Assembly (NCBI GenBank): GCA_964195005.1
Contig: CAXMOO010000145.1
Coordinates: forward strand, 1-24,383
DNA from: JAUXLW01 sp964195005
GTDB lineage: Bacteria > Actinomycetota > Acidimicrobiia > Spongiisociales > SHLN01
Length of the DNA stretch: 24,383 nt
Direction: 5' to 3'
The notes under the pieces are model-generated. The model did no database searches. It saw only the letters and a program-made list of their open reading frames with translations, and was not told where the DNA came from. Positions within the stretch are counted from its first letter, which is position 1; every line of letters starts with the position of its first letter. The position numbers were made by a program, and so were the translations under genes. Positions 14,637 through 22,697 of this stretch are shown piece by piece.

Positions 14637-14648
14637 TACCATGCTGGC

Positions 14649-15404
14649 GTGCTGCGGTCAATCAACGTTATAAGGCACAGCTTCCCCCATCGTCCGATCT
14701 TCGACACCGCCGTCTCCCATGCCTTCCTGCGCGGGGCCAGCCGTGGCGAAGTCACAGAGACGTTGCGGCTCCACATCCCAGCCCGCATGGTGGCGTTCGG
14801 CCGTCGGGACGTCACCTCCCCCGGTTATGCCGAGGGCGCAGTGATCGCCCGGGCAGGTGGATTCGCGGCAGTGGAACGCATCGCCGGTGGGCGAGCGGCC
14901 GTATTCCATCCCGGCACGATCGCCTTTGCCTGGACAATCCCCGATCCAGATCCAAGAAGCGGCATCGCTCCTCGCTTCAGGGAGATCTCCGAGATCGTGT
15001 CGGCCGCGTTGGGGAGAATGGGAGTTGAAGCCCACATCGGTGAGCTACCCGGCGAATACTGCCCGGGCGCCTACAGCGTCAGTGCCCGCAAGCGCACCAA
15101 GATCATGGGAGTCGGTCAGCGAGTCGTACGAGGAGCTGCCCATGTTGGAGGAGTGATCGTGGTCAATGACCACGAGACCGTGCGCAACATCCTGATACCC
15201 GTTTACGAGGCGTTGGATCTCGCCTGGGATCCACGAACTGTCGGGAGCATCGAGCAGGAGCTGGGAGCGCCCCGCGATCTCGAGCGAATCCTGGATGCCT
15301 TGCTCATCGAATTCGACAACCGGTATGAGCTCCGGGAGACCCTCATCCCCGAACGGGTGCTCATCGAAGCCGAGAAACTGGCACCGGGCCACGCCGCGCC
15401 GTGA
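14649..15404 (+). CDS. Lipoate-protein ligase/octanoyltransferase family protein
   Basis: The 251-residue cytosolic protein belongs to the BPL_LplA_LipB fold. Visible marks are FDTAVSHAFLRG near the N-terminus, ARMVAFGRRD (the ligand-binding start), YAEGAVIARAGGFAAV, a conserved PGEYCPGAYSVSARKRTKIM with the lysine (near residue 156) expected to contact the acyl group or its adenylate, then GVGQRVVRGAAHVGGVIVV. It would attach octanoyl or lipoyl groups to carrier proteins or be a related acyltransferase; which of these cannot be told. The start is GTG at 14649; an ATG at 14641 is in another frame. It overlaps the aroQ start by 4 nt. Confidence 0.85.
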   Translation: MLRSINVIRHSFPHRPIFDTAVSHAFLRGASRGEVTETLRLHIPARMVAFGRRDVTSPGYAEGAVIARAGGFAAVERIAGGRAAVFHPGTIAFAWTIPDPDPRSGIAPRFREISEIVSAALGRMGVEAHIGELPGEYCPGAYSVSARKRTKIMGVGQRVVRGAAHVGGVIVVNDHETVRNILIPVYEALDLAWDPRTVGSIEQELGAPRDLERILDALLIEFDNRYELRETLIPERVLIEAEKLAPGHAAP

Positions 15405-15826
15405 CGAACGTACTCATCATCAACGGGCCCAACCTGAACCTGTTGGGAAGTCGGGAGCCGGAAATCTACGGCACCACCACTCTCGAGGAGCTTGATGCGT
15501 TCTGTGTGGAGTGGGGCCGGCAGCTCGACTTCGAAGTGTCGACGTTTCAATCCAATCACGAAGGCGAGATCGTCGACAAGATCCACGATGCCGCCGGGGC
15601 CGCCGGCATCATTATCAATGCGGGAGCGCTTACGCATTACTCATACGCCATCTACGACGCCCTGGTCGCCGTCGGATTGCCGACAATCGAAGTCCACATC
15701 TCAGACATCCACGGCCGCGAGGAATGGCGTAGTAAATCGGTGATCCAACCGGCATGTTTGGCTCAGATCAGCGGCCTCGGCCTCGAGGGTTATCGCAAAG
15801 CGCTCGAAGTGTTGGCAGAGCACTAG
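15401..15826 (+). CDS. aroQ: 3-dehydroquinate dehydratase, type II
   Basis: The 141-residue protein is the normal length for type II dehydroquinases, which form dodecamers and dehydrate 3-dehydroquinate in the shikimate pathway. All key pieces are present: INGPNLNLLGSREPEIYG at 7-24 with the catalytic loop R18 and Y23, FQSNHEGEIVDKIH, IINAGALTHYSYA, IEVHISDIHGREEWR with the active-site His, and the substrate-binding Arg in REEWRSKS. The GTG start overlaps the lipoate-ligase stop as GTGA, so the two are coupled although their pathways are unrelated. Its TAG overlaps the convergent aminotransferase stop by 4 nt (CTAG). Confidence 0.95.
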   Translation: MTNVLIINGPNLNLLGSREPEIYGTTTLEELDAFCVEWGRQLDFEVSTFQSNHEGEIVDKIHDAAGAAGIIINAGALTHYSYAIYDALVAVGLPTIEVHISDIHGREEWRSKSVIQPACLAQISGLGLEGYRKALEVLAEH

Positions 15827-16983
15827 CCCGCCCACTTCTGGAAACGGGTCAATCCCTCAGCGAGATCCTCGTCGGACAATGCAAAAGAAAACCGTAGATG
15901 CCCTGCCACGCCAAAGGCATCCCCCGGCACCGCCGCAATCTCGATCTCGTCCAGCAACGTGGCGGCGAGCTCGACACTCCCGCCAATGCTCTTCTTGGCC
16001 ATGAGCTCAGACACATCCGGGAACGCGTACAGGGCGCCTTGCGGCTCGATGAGGCTCACGCCGGCGGTTCCCTGTAACAGCGCCACCATCTGCTTGCGGC
16101 GCTGGTCAAAAGCCTCACGCATCTTGTGGGCGCTATCGAGGCTCCCCTCAAGGGCTGCGACGGCGGCCATCTGCGAAACGTTGGCAACGTTCGAGGTCAA
16201 ATGGGATTGCAAGGCGGTGGCGGCCGCAGCCACCTCCACCGGGGCCAACATCCACCCAACCCGCCAGCCGGTCATCGCGAAAGTCTTGGAGACTCCGTGA
16301 ACCACCACGCACCGGTCCGCCACCTCCGGGGCGACTACCGGCATCGAAGCGAACTCAGCACCGGCATAAACTAAATGCTCATAGATCTCATCACTCAGCA
16401 CCCACACACCGTGCTCGGCAGCCCACTTTCCGATGGCCGCAATCTCGCCCGGCTGGTAGACGACGCCCGAGGGATTACAGGGTGAGCTGAAAATGAGCAG
16501 CTTGGTGCGATCGGTCCGCCGGGCCTCGAGCGCCTCGACGGTGACCTTCAAGTCGACTCCCGGCTCGACGAAGACCGGGACCCCTCCAGCCAGGTTTACC
16601 GCTTCCGGATAGCTCACCCAATAGGGAGCCGGCAGCAGGACCTCATGTCCCGGGTCGAGGAGGACGGCGCAGGCCTCGTATACCGCCTGTTTGCCGCCGT
16701 TGGTGACAACGATCTCGTTGAGTGCCGGGTGCGATGACATCGCGGCGGCGATAGCTGCCTTGAGCTCGGGCAGTCCTCCTGCCGGGCTGTAATGGTGAGC
16801 CCGGGACTCGCTGCTGGCTGCTGCCGCGGCGGCCACTATGTGGTCAGGAGTCGGGAAATCCGGCTCCCCGGCACCAAAACCAATAACCGCCCGCCCGGCG
16901 TCCTTCAGCTCACGAGCTCGCGCGGTAATCGCCATCGTCACCGACTCGCCAATACCTTGTGCTCTCCGTGAGAGCTCGCTCAC
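15823..16983 (-). CDS. Class I/II pyridoxal-phosphate aminotransferase (aspartate aminotransferase type)
   Basis: The 386-residue protein has the fold type I aminotransferase marks: FGAGEPDFPTPDHIV at the N-terminus, YSPAGGLPELKAAIA, SSPCNPSGVVY with the substrate-binding Asn, LSDEIYEHLVY with the PLP-binding Asp and Tyr, SKTFAMTGWRVGW with the Schiff-base lysine, and LRFSFA near the C-terminus with the carboxylate-binding Arg. This pattern is that of bacterial Ib aspartate aminotransferases; related specificities (prephenate, other keto acids) cannot be excluded. The frame is open to 17223, but GTG at 16983 is taken because GGGAGG lies four bases upstream and homologues begin MSELSRRAQ-like. 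It is 63 nt from the divergent DUF1089 gene. Confidence 0.93.
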   Translation of the reverse strand: MSELSRRAQGIGESVTMAITARARELKDAGRAVIGFGAGEPDFPTPDHIVAAAAAASSESRAHHYSPAGGLPELKAAIAAAMSSHPALNEIVVTNGGKQAVYEACAVLLDPGHEVLLPAPYWVSYPEAVNLAGGVPVFVEPGVDLKVTVEALEARRTDRTKLLIFSSPCNPSGVVYQPGEIAAIGKWAAEHGVWVLSDEIYEHLVYAGAEFASMPVVAPEVADRCVVVHGVSKTFAMTGWRVGWMLAPVEVAAAATALQSHLTSNVANVSQMAAVAALEGSLDSAHKMREAFDQRRKQMVALLQGTAGVSLIEPQGALYAFPDVSELMAKKSIGGSVELAATLLDEIEIAAVPGDAFGVAGHLRFSFALSDEDLAEGLTRFQKWAG

Positions 16984-16987
16984 AGGA

Positions 16988-16993
16988 CCTCCC
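16988..16993 (-). promoter_or_regulatory. Shine-Dalgarno that sets the aminotransferase start
   Basis: GGGAGG on the minus strand, four bases before the GTG at 16983. Confidence 0.75.
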
Positions 16994-17046
16994 TCAATCT
17001 TCAAACGCCATGATGGCACGACTCTCGACCAGGCTAGGGTGGCTCG

Positions 17047-17586
17047 ATGGCCAGCATTCTGTGGTCCGGCCCAGAAACCATGATCCGGACCACCCTCGAC
17101 GACGCCGGCAGCGGGCACCGACTCGCCGGGACAGTACTCACTATTCGCGACAAGGTGCCGTTGGAGATCCGCTACGTCATCTTGACCGATGATGAATGGG
17201 CACCCCGGGATGTCGGGATTCACATTCTCGGCGGTGAAGCAGATGTCCGCCTGGCTCTGGCGGCCGACGGCAATGGCAGCTGGACCCTCGACAACGAGCC
17301 GCTCACCGACTTCGACGGCTGCCTGGATATCGACCTGGGCTTCACACCAGCCACTAAGACCATCACGATCAAACGGCTCGGCCTAGAACCCGGCGACTCG
17401 CGCCAGATCAAGGCCTTGTCAGTGGGGTTTCCCGGCGAGCCGGTGGGCGCCGACAGCCACTCCTACACCCGCCTCGATGAGCACCGTTACCTCCATATTG
17501 TCGCCGGCCACGAGGAAGAGCTAGTCCTGAATGAGGATGGGTTGGCTCTCGCCTACGGGCCATGGCGAGCGGTCGCTGAGGGCTAA
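17047..17586 (+). CDS. Putative glycolipid-binding protein (DUF1089)
   Basis: The 179-residue protein follows the DUF1089/glycolipid-binding pattern: GSGHRLAGTVLTI, PLEIRYVILTDDEWAPRDVG, a central DGNGSWTLDNEPLTDFDGCL, DIDLGFTPATKTITIKRLGL and a C-terminal HSYTRLDEHRYLHIV. There is no signal peptide or membrane helix. The name comes from a structural-genomics protein; the ligand is poorly known. The ATG at 17047 has a GGGTGG six bases upstream. It diverges from the aminotransferase and ends 5 nt from the convergent ppk1. Confidence 0.88.
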   Translation: MASILWSGPETMIRTTLDDAGSGHRLAGTVLTIRDKVPLEIRYVILTDDEWAPRDVGIHILGGEADVRLALAADGNGSWTLDNEPLTDFDGCLDIDLGFTPATKTITIKRLGLEPGDSRQIKALSVGFPGEPVGADSHSYTRLDEHRYLHIVAGHEEELVLNEDGLALAYGPWRAVAEG

Positions 17587-17591
17587 GGAGC

Positions 17592-19724
17592 CTAACCCGG
17601 CTGCCAGTCCGACCTGACTTCAACCATCCTGGCTTGACTATCGATGGCCTCGCTCGGGCTGGGAGGGCTGAGACGCACGTAGCTGCCGTCCGACATCAGC
17701 TGCCGGGCCTGGACGTTATCGCTCAGATGAACCATCAGGATGTCATTGACGACCAGACGTTTGAGCTGCTCGTCCTCAACCGGATAGAGCACCTCGACTC
17801 GCCGGTTCAGATTGCGCGGCATCAGATCGGCGGACCCGACATAAACCTCGGGTTGATCGCCGTTGCCGAAGAAGTAGATACGCGAGTGTTCCAGGAAACG
17901 CCCCACAACTGACGTGACGGTGATGTTGTCGGAGACTCCGGGGACGCCGGGACGGAGGCAGCACACTCCCCTCACTTGCAGCCGGACATCCACTCCTGCC
18001 TGGGAGGCCCGGTACAGCAGCTCGATGAAGTCACGGTCGACAAGCGCGTTCATCTTGAATGCCAGGCGGCCGCCGCCCTGCGCCTGATGAATCGCGATCT
18101 CCCTCTCAACTTTCTCTTCGAGCTGCCGGCGCATGAGTTGGGGAGCGACCAGGAGCTTGCGGTATTCGTCCTGGTCGGCGTATCCGGTCAGGGAGTTAAA
18201 GACCTCTCCGACATCGGCCACAATCTCTTCGTCGGCTGTGAACAGGCCAATATCTGAGTAGATCCGGCTCGTCGAGATGTTGTAGTTGCCGCTGGACATG
18301 TGGACATAGCCCCGGAGGCCCTCAGGCTCGCGACGCACAACTAGTGCCAGCTTGGCATGGGTCTTGAGCCCAAAGACGCCGTAAACGACATGAACGCCCG
18401 CCTCCTCCAGCGCCCGGGCCCACTCGATATTGGCGTCTTCATCAAACCGGGCCTTGAGCTCGACCAGCACCGCCACCTGCTTGTGGTTCTCCCTGGCCTC
18501 GAGCAGCGCACCGACGATGGGCGAGTTGGGCCCGATGCGGTACAGAGTCTGCTTGATGGTCACGACGCTTGGATCGTGGGCTGCCTCGCGGATGAAGTCC
18601 ACCACCGGGGTGAACGTGTCGTATGGGTGGTAGAGCAACACATCGCGTCGCTGTATCACGGAGATCAAACTCTCTTCTGTTTGCAGGGCCGGCGGCAGCT
18701 TGGCTTGCAGCGGCGACTCCTTCAAGTCCGGCCGGTCGACATCGGTGAGCGACAACAGATCGGCAAGGCCCAGAGGGCCCCTCGAATCGAAGACCTGATA
18801 TGGGGCCAGATCCAGGTTGGCGCCCAGAATGTCGCAGATATTTTCCGGGGTCTCGGCTGCCACCTGAAGACGTACTGCCGAACCGAACTGGCGCGCCTCC
18901 AGCCCCTCGCTGACTGCCGTCAGCAGGTCGGCGGCCTCGTCCTCCTCGATCTCGACATCGGCGTCGCGCGTAACCCGGAACGGGTAGGCGGCCACCACCT
19001 CAACTCCGGGAAAGAGCAGATCGAGATTATCGATGATCACATCTTCGATCCACACAAAGTTGTCGGCGGCTACCTCAGCTAAGCCCAGCGTCTCGAATGC
19101 CTCCGCCCGCTCCTCGGAGGGAATCCGCAGAAGGCGAGGAAGGATCTGCGGCACCTTGAGGCGGGCAAAACGCTCCCCGATCCGGGAGTCTCTGACCAAC
19201 ACAGCCAAGTTGAGCGAAAGATTAGAAATATGCGGGAACGGGTGGCTGGGATCAAACGCCAGTGGCGTGAGGGCAGGGAAGATCTCGCGTTTGAAATACT
19301 GGCGTAGCAACTTGCGCTGCTTCTTCTTGAGGTCGGACAGCTGCAGCAGGTGGATGTCCTCTTCTTCGAGCTCGGCCCTCACGCCCTCCCAGGTGGCCTG
19401 GTGAGTCTCGAGCAGTGGTTGCAGCCTCATGCGAATGGCCGCCAGCTGCTCGGCTGGTGTCATGCCATCGGCTGGAGTCTCGAGGGCTCCTCCCAAGAGC
19501 TGCTTGCGAAGCCCCGATACCCTGATCATGAAGAACTCGTCAAGGTTGGATGCAAAGATCGACAGAAACTTGACTCTCTCTAACAGCGGACGCCGCTCAT
19601 CTTGTGCCTCATCGAGGACGCGCGAATTGAAATGCAGCCAGCTGATCTCCCGGTTGAAATACAGGTCCGGGCTGTCGAGCTCGGGGCGCTCCGATTCTGG
19701 GTCGAGGGGTTGCTCAATTGCCAT
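17592..19724 (-). CDS. ppk1: Polyphosphate kinase 1
   Basis: The 710-residue protein has the PPK1 layout: an N-terminal helical domain with NREISWLHFNSRVLDEAQD, a head domain with HPFPHISNLSLNLAV, and two C-terminal phospholipase-D-like domains. In the first, VVTIKQTLYRIG and GVFGLKTHAKLALVVRRE carry the autophosphorylated His; HMSSGNYNISTSRIY follows. In the second, VYVGSADLMPRNLNRRVEVL carries the paired site. It makes polyphosphate from ATP at the membrane or in the cytosol, reversibly. GAGGAG lies five bases before the ATG at 19724. It is divergent from a SixA-like phosphatase, a pairing seen in many actinobacteria and proteobacteria and likely functional. Confidence 0.96.
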   Translation of the reverse strand: MAIEQPLDPESERPELDSPDLYFNREISWLHFNSRVLDEAQDERRPLLERVKFLSIFASNLDEFFMIRVSGLRKQLLGGALETPADGMTPAEQLAAIRMRLQPLLETHQATWEGVRAELEEEDIHLLQLSDLKKKQRKLLRQYFKREIFPALTPLAFDPSHPFPHISNLSLNLAVLVRDSRIGERFARLKVPQILPRLLRIPSEERAEAFETLGLAEVAADNFVWIEDVIIDNLDLLFPGVEVVAAYPFRVTRDADVEIEEDEAADLLTAVSEGLEARQFGSAVRLQVAAETPENICDILGANLDLAPYQVFDSRGPLGLADLLSLTDVDRPDLKESPLQAKLPPALQTEESLISVIQRRDVLLYHPYDTFTPVVDFIREAAHDPSVVTIKQTLYRIGPNSPIVGALLEARENHKQVAVLVELKARFDEDANIEWARALEEAGVHVVYGVFGLKTHAKLALVVRREPEGLRGYVHMSSGNYNISTSRIYSDIGLFTADEEIVADVGEVFNSLTGYADQDEYRKLLVAPQLMRRQLEEKVEREIAIHQAQGGGRLAFKMNALVDRDFIELLYRASQAGVDVRLQVRGVCCLRPGVPGVSDNITVTSVVGRFLEHSRIYFFGNGDQPEVYVGSADLMPRNLNRRVEVLYPVEDEQLKRLVVNDILMVHLSDNVQARQLMSDGSYVRLSPPSPSEAIDSQARMVEVRSDWQPG

Positions 19725-19774
19725 TCGTTCTCCTCATGGCTCCGCAGGACGCGAATTCTAAGACTGGCCGGCCC

Positions 19775-19796
19775 AATTGGCCAGAGGCCAATTTTT
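19775..19796 (+). promoter_or_regulatory. Palindrome with T-run between ppk1 and sixA-like gene (terminator or operator)
   Basis: AATTGGCC (19775-19782) pairs with GGCCAATT (19786-19793) around AGA and is followed by TTT on the plus strand. It has the form of an intrinsic terminator, yet lies between two divergent genes, upstream of both. On the minus strand it falls near where a -35 of ppk1 would be if TAGAAT (19753-19758) is its -10, so it may be an operator instead. Confidence 0.5.
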
Positions 19797-19831
19797 CGGC
19801 AATGTTGCGCCCAATCTGAAAGACTGCGTCC

Positions 19832-20338
19832 ATGCCCCGGCTATTGATCCTGAGACATGCCAAGTCGAACTGGGACGCCGACTACGGAACGGACCATGAT
19901 CGGCCATTGGCCGGGCGGGGTCGCAAGGCCGCCAGGGCCATTGGAAAGTTCATGGCGTTGGCCGACCTGGTGCCGGATCTGGCCATTACCTCGAGTGCGG
20001 TTCGCGCCGGTTCCACCCTCAAGCTCGCCATGCAGGCCGGAGACTGGAAGTGCCCCGTCGAGTCCACCCCCCGTCTGTACGGCGCCAGCACACCAGACGT
20101 ACTCGCCTTGTTGGCAGAAAGGTCGGACGAAGAATCGATTCTCATTGTCGGCCACGAGCCAACCTGGGGCAGCCTCGTGCACACGTTGACCGGCGCTTCG
20201 GTACGGATGGCGACCGCCACCCTGGTGGCAATTGATTTCGAGTTCCGATCGTGGAGCTCCATCCGCCCTATGGCCGGCCGACTGGCGCTCTTGATTCCAC
20301 CAAGGATCCTCACCGACGGAGACCTCGAGCTTGGCTGA
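19832..20338 (+). CDS. SixA-like phosphohistidine phosphatase
   Basis: The 168-residue protein is a short histidine-phosphatase-superfamily member. LILRHAKSNWD at 5-15 holds the catalytic RHA (H9) with the KS found in SixA proteins rather than the RHG of phosphoglycerate mutases. SSAVRA near residue 57 gives the second Arg, and IVGHEPT at 105-111 gives the second catalytic His (H108). It would remove phosphate from His-bearing proteins; the nearby ppk1 is itself phosphorylated on His. No clear Shine-Dalgarno is visible. It overlaps the next gene by 8 nt. Confidence 0.87.
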   Translation: MPRLLILRHAKSNWDADYGTDHDRPLAGRGRKAARAIGKFMALADLVPDLAITSSAVRAGSTLKLAMQAGDWKCPVESTPRLYGASTPDVLALLAERSDEESILIVGHEPTWGSLVHTLTGASVRMATATLVAIDFEFRSWSSIRPMAGRLALLIPPRILTDGDLELG

Positions 20339-20999
20339 GTACGACGTCGTCGGTGATGTGCACGGCTGCCTCAATACGCTCCACAACCTGATGGACCAGC
20401 TGGGTTATGAGCGGTCGGGACGGCATTCGGCGGGAAGAAGGCTGGCGTTTGTCGGCGATATCGTCACCAGGGGAGCTCATTCTGCTGAAACATTCGATTA
20501 CATTGCCCGCCTGGTCGGCACCGGCCGCGCCTCAATGGCTCGAGGTAACCGGGACGCAGCATGGGCCGAGGGCCGGCCGGAAGAGAAATGGGTCTCCAGC
20601 TTCCCGCTCCAGCTGATGCTCGACGACGGCCGCCTCCTGGTGGTCCATGCAGCCATTCGCAGCGACCTCATCGGCCGGGTTGACGAGGAGGCCGAGCACT
20701 GGTGTCTGCGGGGCGGAGCCGAGCCCAACGAAAGTGGAACCGAGATCCGGCCCGACTGGCAAGCCATGTACGACGGTGATCCTTTCGTGGTGGCCGGCCA
20801 CTCGGTGGTAAGTGAACCGCGGTTCAGGGAGGCCGGCGGAGGCTCGGTGGTCATCGATACCGGTGCCGTCTACGGAGAGAAGGCCCGGGATCGCTTCACC
20901 GGCGAAGCCTTCCGCGGATATCTGTCGGCGCTCCGCTGGCCCGAGCGCAGCATCGTCAGCGTGCCCACTCATCCCGACGACCTGGTGGCGACGAAATGA
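20331..20999 (+). CDS. Calcineurin-like metallophosphoesterase (PrpE/diadenosine tetraphosphatase type)
   Basis: The 222-residue protein has the order of PPP-type metallophosphoesterases: YDVVGDVHGCL at 4-14 with D9 and H11, FVGDIVTRG with the bridging Asp, ARGNRD, LVVHAAIR with a metal His, and VVAGHSVV with a second metal His. It looks closest to PrpE-like Ap4A phosphatases. Two changes are odd: GDIVTRG has Thr where family members have Asp (GDxxDRG), and GNRD has Arg where the His of GNH is expected, so catalysis may be altered. The start is TTG at 20331, with GGAG nine bases upstream, overlapping the sixA-like stop by 8 nt, so the two form one operon. Confidence 0.82.
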   Translation: MAEYDVVGDVHGCLNTLHNLMDQLGYERSGRHSAGRRLAFVGDIVTRGAHSAETFDYIARLVGTGRASMARGNRDAAWAEGRPEEKWVSSFPLQLMLDDGRLLVVHAAIRSDLIGRVDEEAEHWCLRGGAEPNESGTEIRPDWQAMYDGDPFVVAGHSVVSEPRFREAGGGSVVIDTGAVYGEKARDRFTGEAFRGYLSALRWPERSIVSVPTHPDDLVATK

Positions 21000-21008
21000 T
21001 GCCGTCGG

Positions 21009-21557
21009 TCAATGGGCGATGAGGACGAACTGCTTGTCGTGTTTGCTCACCACCACCTCGGCAAAGCCGGCACGCTGCAGCTTGGCCGTGACCCCCTCGA
21101 TCTCTTCATTCGTCAGGCCGTGACCTTTGGACCGTTTGACATCCTTCTCCACGATTAGCAGCCGGCCCCCCGGGGCGAGTACTCGCAGACACTCAGCCAG
21201 ACCGGCCTCCTGATCCTCCCAATGATGAAAAGCGTGCACCGTCCACGCGGAAGAAAATTCGTCGTCGGCGAATGGGAGCGACTCAACGGCGCCCACTTCG
21301 AAGCGAACGTTGGGCCGGCCCGAAGAGCGTTTTCGGGCAATCTCGACCATCTCCCCGGACCGATCGACCCCCACCGCCTCGGCAGCAACCTCTGAGGCGC
21401 GGCGCACCGCGGCGCCGGGGCCGCACCCGATGTCAAGCGCTTTGTCTGCCGTATCCAATCCGGCCAGACGGACGACCAGATCGTTCGAATCCGGATTGCG
21501 GTTGATAAAGGAATAGAGGCGGGCTCGCAAGCCCGACCAGGGTTTGACGTCGGCCAT
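21009..21557 (-). CDS. Class I SAM-dependent methyltransferase
   Basis: The 182-residue protein is a small class I methyltransferase: ALDIGCGPGAAVRRA is motif I, VGVDRSGEMVEIAR supplies the acidic residue that holds the ribose, VGAVESLPFADDEFSSAW is the motif II/III part, and APGGRLLIVEKD ends the core. It is of the UbiE/Methyltransf_11 kind; substrate unknown. The frame is open to 21641, but the ATG at 21557 is taken since the upstream residues overlap the preceding gene and do not look like the family. No strong Shine-Dalgarno is seen. It lies 20 nt after the phosphotransferase and ends 9 nt from the convergent PrpE-like gene. Confidence 0.87.
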   Translation of the reverse strand: MADVKPWSGLRARLYSFINRNPDSNDLVVRLAGLDTADKALDIGCGPGAAVRRASEVAAEAVGVDRSGEMVEIARKRSSGRPNVRFEVGAVESLPFADDEFSSAWTVHAFHHWEDQEAGLAECLRVLAPGGRLLIVEKDVKRSKGHGLTNEEIEGVTAKLQRAGFAEVVVSKHDKQFVLIAH

Positions 21558-21577
21558 ATGTCGCCATTCTTGCTTAT

Positions 21578-22657
21578 CTAGTCGTGTCCCGGGGAGGCCT
21601 TGGCTGCCGCCGCTTCGGCCACCAGCTTCGTGATGTCCCACATCCCCGCAAAACGTTCGTCCCGAGTTTGGCCTCTCTGCCAGCGAATGAACAGTTGCGC
21701 CAGGATCACAGCCACGCGGTACAGACCCAGGGCGTGATAGAAATCGATTTCGGCGACGTCTCGACCACTTCGCCTGGCGTACCTCTCCACCAGCTCGCTC
21801 CGTGACGGGAACCCATCCACACCCGACGGCATGGGTGAGAAGCTCTTGACGCCTTCGGGGTCGGACGGCTCCACCCAGTAGGCAAGCAATCCCCCGAGGT
21901 CGCTGAGAGGGTCACCCAACGTTGCCATATCCCAATCGAAGACGGCCTCGAGGTGGCTCGGGTCATCGGAGGCGAACATGCAGTTGTCGAGCTTGAAGTC
22001 GTTGTGCACCAGGCTGTAGTCGCGGCTCGCCGGCAGGTGAGCGGCCAGCCACGAATGAGCGCTCTCCATTGCAGGCAAGTTGTCGGCCCTGGCCGCCTCC
22101 CAGCGCTGGTGCCAGCCGGCCACCTGGCGCTCGATGAATCCTTCGGGTCTTCCCAGGTCGGCGAGGCCCACCGACTCGTAATCGACCTTGTGCAAATCGG
22201 CCAGGGCGTCAACCAGCGCCTGACCAAGCTCGCGGGGAGCCCCCGGAAGCTGAGCGAAGCTGCCGGGCATCGTCCTCCGGACCACCGTCCCGTATCGGCG
22301 CTCCATGACAAGGAACTCGGCCCCGATAACCGACGGATCGTCGCAAAAGACGTACGCCCGGGGTGCCGGCGGGTAGGCAGAATGAATCCTCGATAGCACC
22401 TGGTATTCGCGGCCCATGTCGTGGGCCCGGGGAGCCACGGGCCCCAGCGGCGGGCGGCGTAGCACATACACCCGGTCGCCGTAATCGAGCTGGTAGGTGA
22501 GGTTGGCTGCCCCCCCGGCGAATTGACTAACGATTGGATCACCTTCGGCACCAGTCAGCTTGCCGCGCAGGTATTCGACGAGCGCAGGCTCGTCGAACCG
22601 CTCGTCGGCCCGTACCTCGATTGTCTCGTCCCGTGACTCGGGTATCACAATAAGCAC
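21578..22657 (-). CDS. Aminoglycoside phosphotransferase-family protein (acyl-CoA-dehydrogenase-associated type)
   Basis: The 359-residue protein has the APH/choline kinase fold. QFAGGAANLTYQLDY is the glycine-rich loop, VYVLRRPP gives the beta-3 region, LVHNDFKLDNCMF is the catalytic loop (HxDxxxxN type) and AVFDWDMATLGDPLSDLGG is the metal-binding DWE/DFG equivalent. The pattern is that of the family fused or linked to acyl-CoA dehydrogenase FadE10/11 proteins, including animal ACAD10/11, which phosphorylate 4-hydroxyacyl-CoA or similar; no dehydrogenase is in the window. The GTG at 22657 is a best guess; GTG at 22648 also fits, and the open frame to 22756 overlaps the divergent gene. The methyltransferase follows on the same strand. 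Confidence 0.85.
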   Translation of the reverse strand: MLIVIPESRDETIEVRADERFDEPALVEYLRGKLTGAEGDPIVSQFAGGAANLTYQLDYGDRVYVLRRPPLGPVAPRAHDMGREYQVLSRIHSAYPPAPRAYVFCDDPSVIGAEFLVMERRYGTVVRRTMPGSFAQLPGAPRELGQALVDALADLHKVDYESVGLADLGRPEGFIERQVAGWHQRWEAARADNLPAMESAHSWLAAHLPASRDYSLVHNDFKLDNCMFASDDPSHLEAVFDWDMATLGDPLSDLGGLLAYWVEPSDPEGVKSFSPMPSGVDGFPSRSELVERYARRSGRDVAEIDFYHALGLYRVAVILAQLFIRWQRGQTRDERFAGMWDITKLVAEAAAAKASPGHD

Positions 22658-22661
22658 GCTA

Positions 22662-22679
22662 CCGCTCGACTCCGCTCGA
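22662..22679. promoter_or_regulatory. Tandem CCGCTCGA pair in the shared promoter gap
   Basis: Two exact CCGCTCGA copies (22662-22669 and 22672-22679), 10 bp apart, lie in the 40-nt gap between divergent starts. One helical turn of spacing would suit a small dimeric regulator; chance in GC-rich DNA is also possible. Confidence 0.35.
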
Positions 22680-22697
22680 GGCGATAGGCTGCCGCCC

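Larger units (their letters stand above)
14286..14648. other. Non-coding stretch between divergent genes, rich in small hairpins
   Basis: No convincing gene lies in these 363 nt. From the left it holds the exporter's ribosome site, a CCCCTCC...GGAGTGGGAGGG hairpin (14322-14348), a tandem AAGCGAGC pair (14350-14365), short inverted repeats around CACAAC/GTTGTG (14460-14490), a perfect 9-bp hairpin (14569-14589), and a sequence like the tip of the 8785-8949 foldback element (14618-14636). Promoters for the exporter and the lipoate ligase gene must also be here, but I could not fix them. A minus-strand frame at 14275-14568 looks like chance. Confidence 0.6.

Noticed and set aside
17581..17592. 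GGCT/AGCC hairpin at the convergent stops of DUF1089 and ppk1
   Set aside because: Only four base pairs and no T-run; not enough for a terminator.
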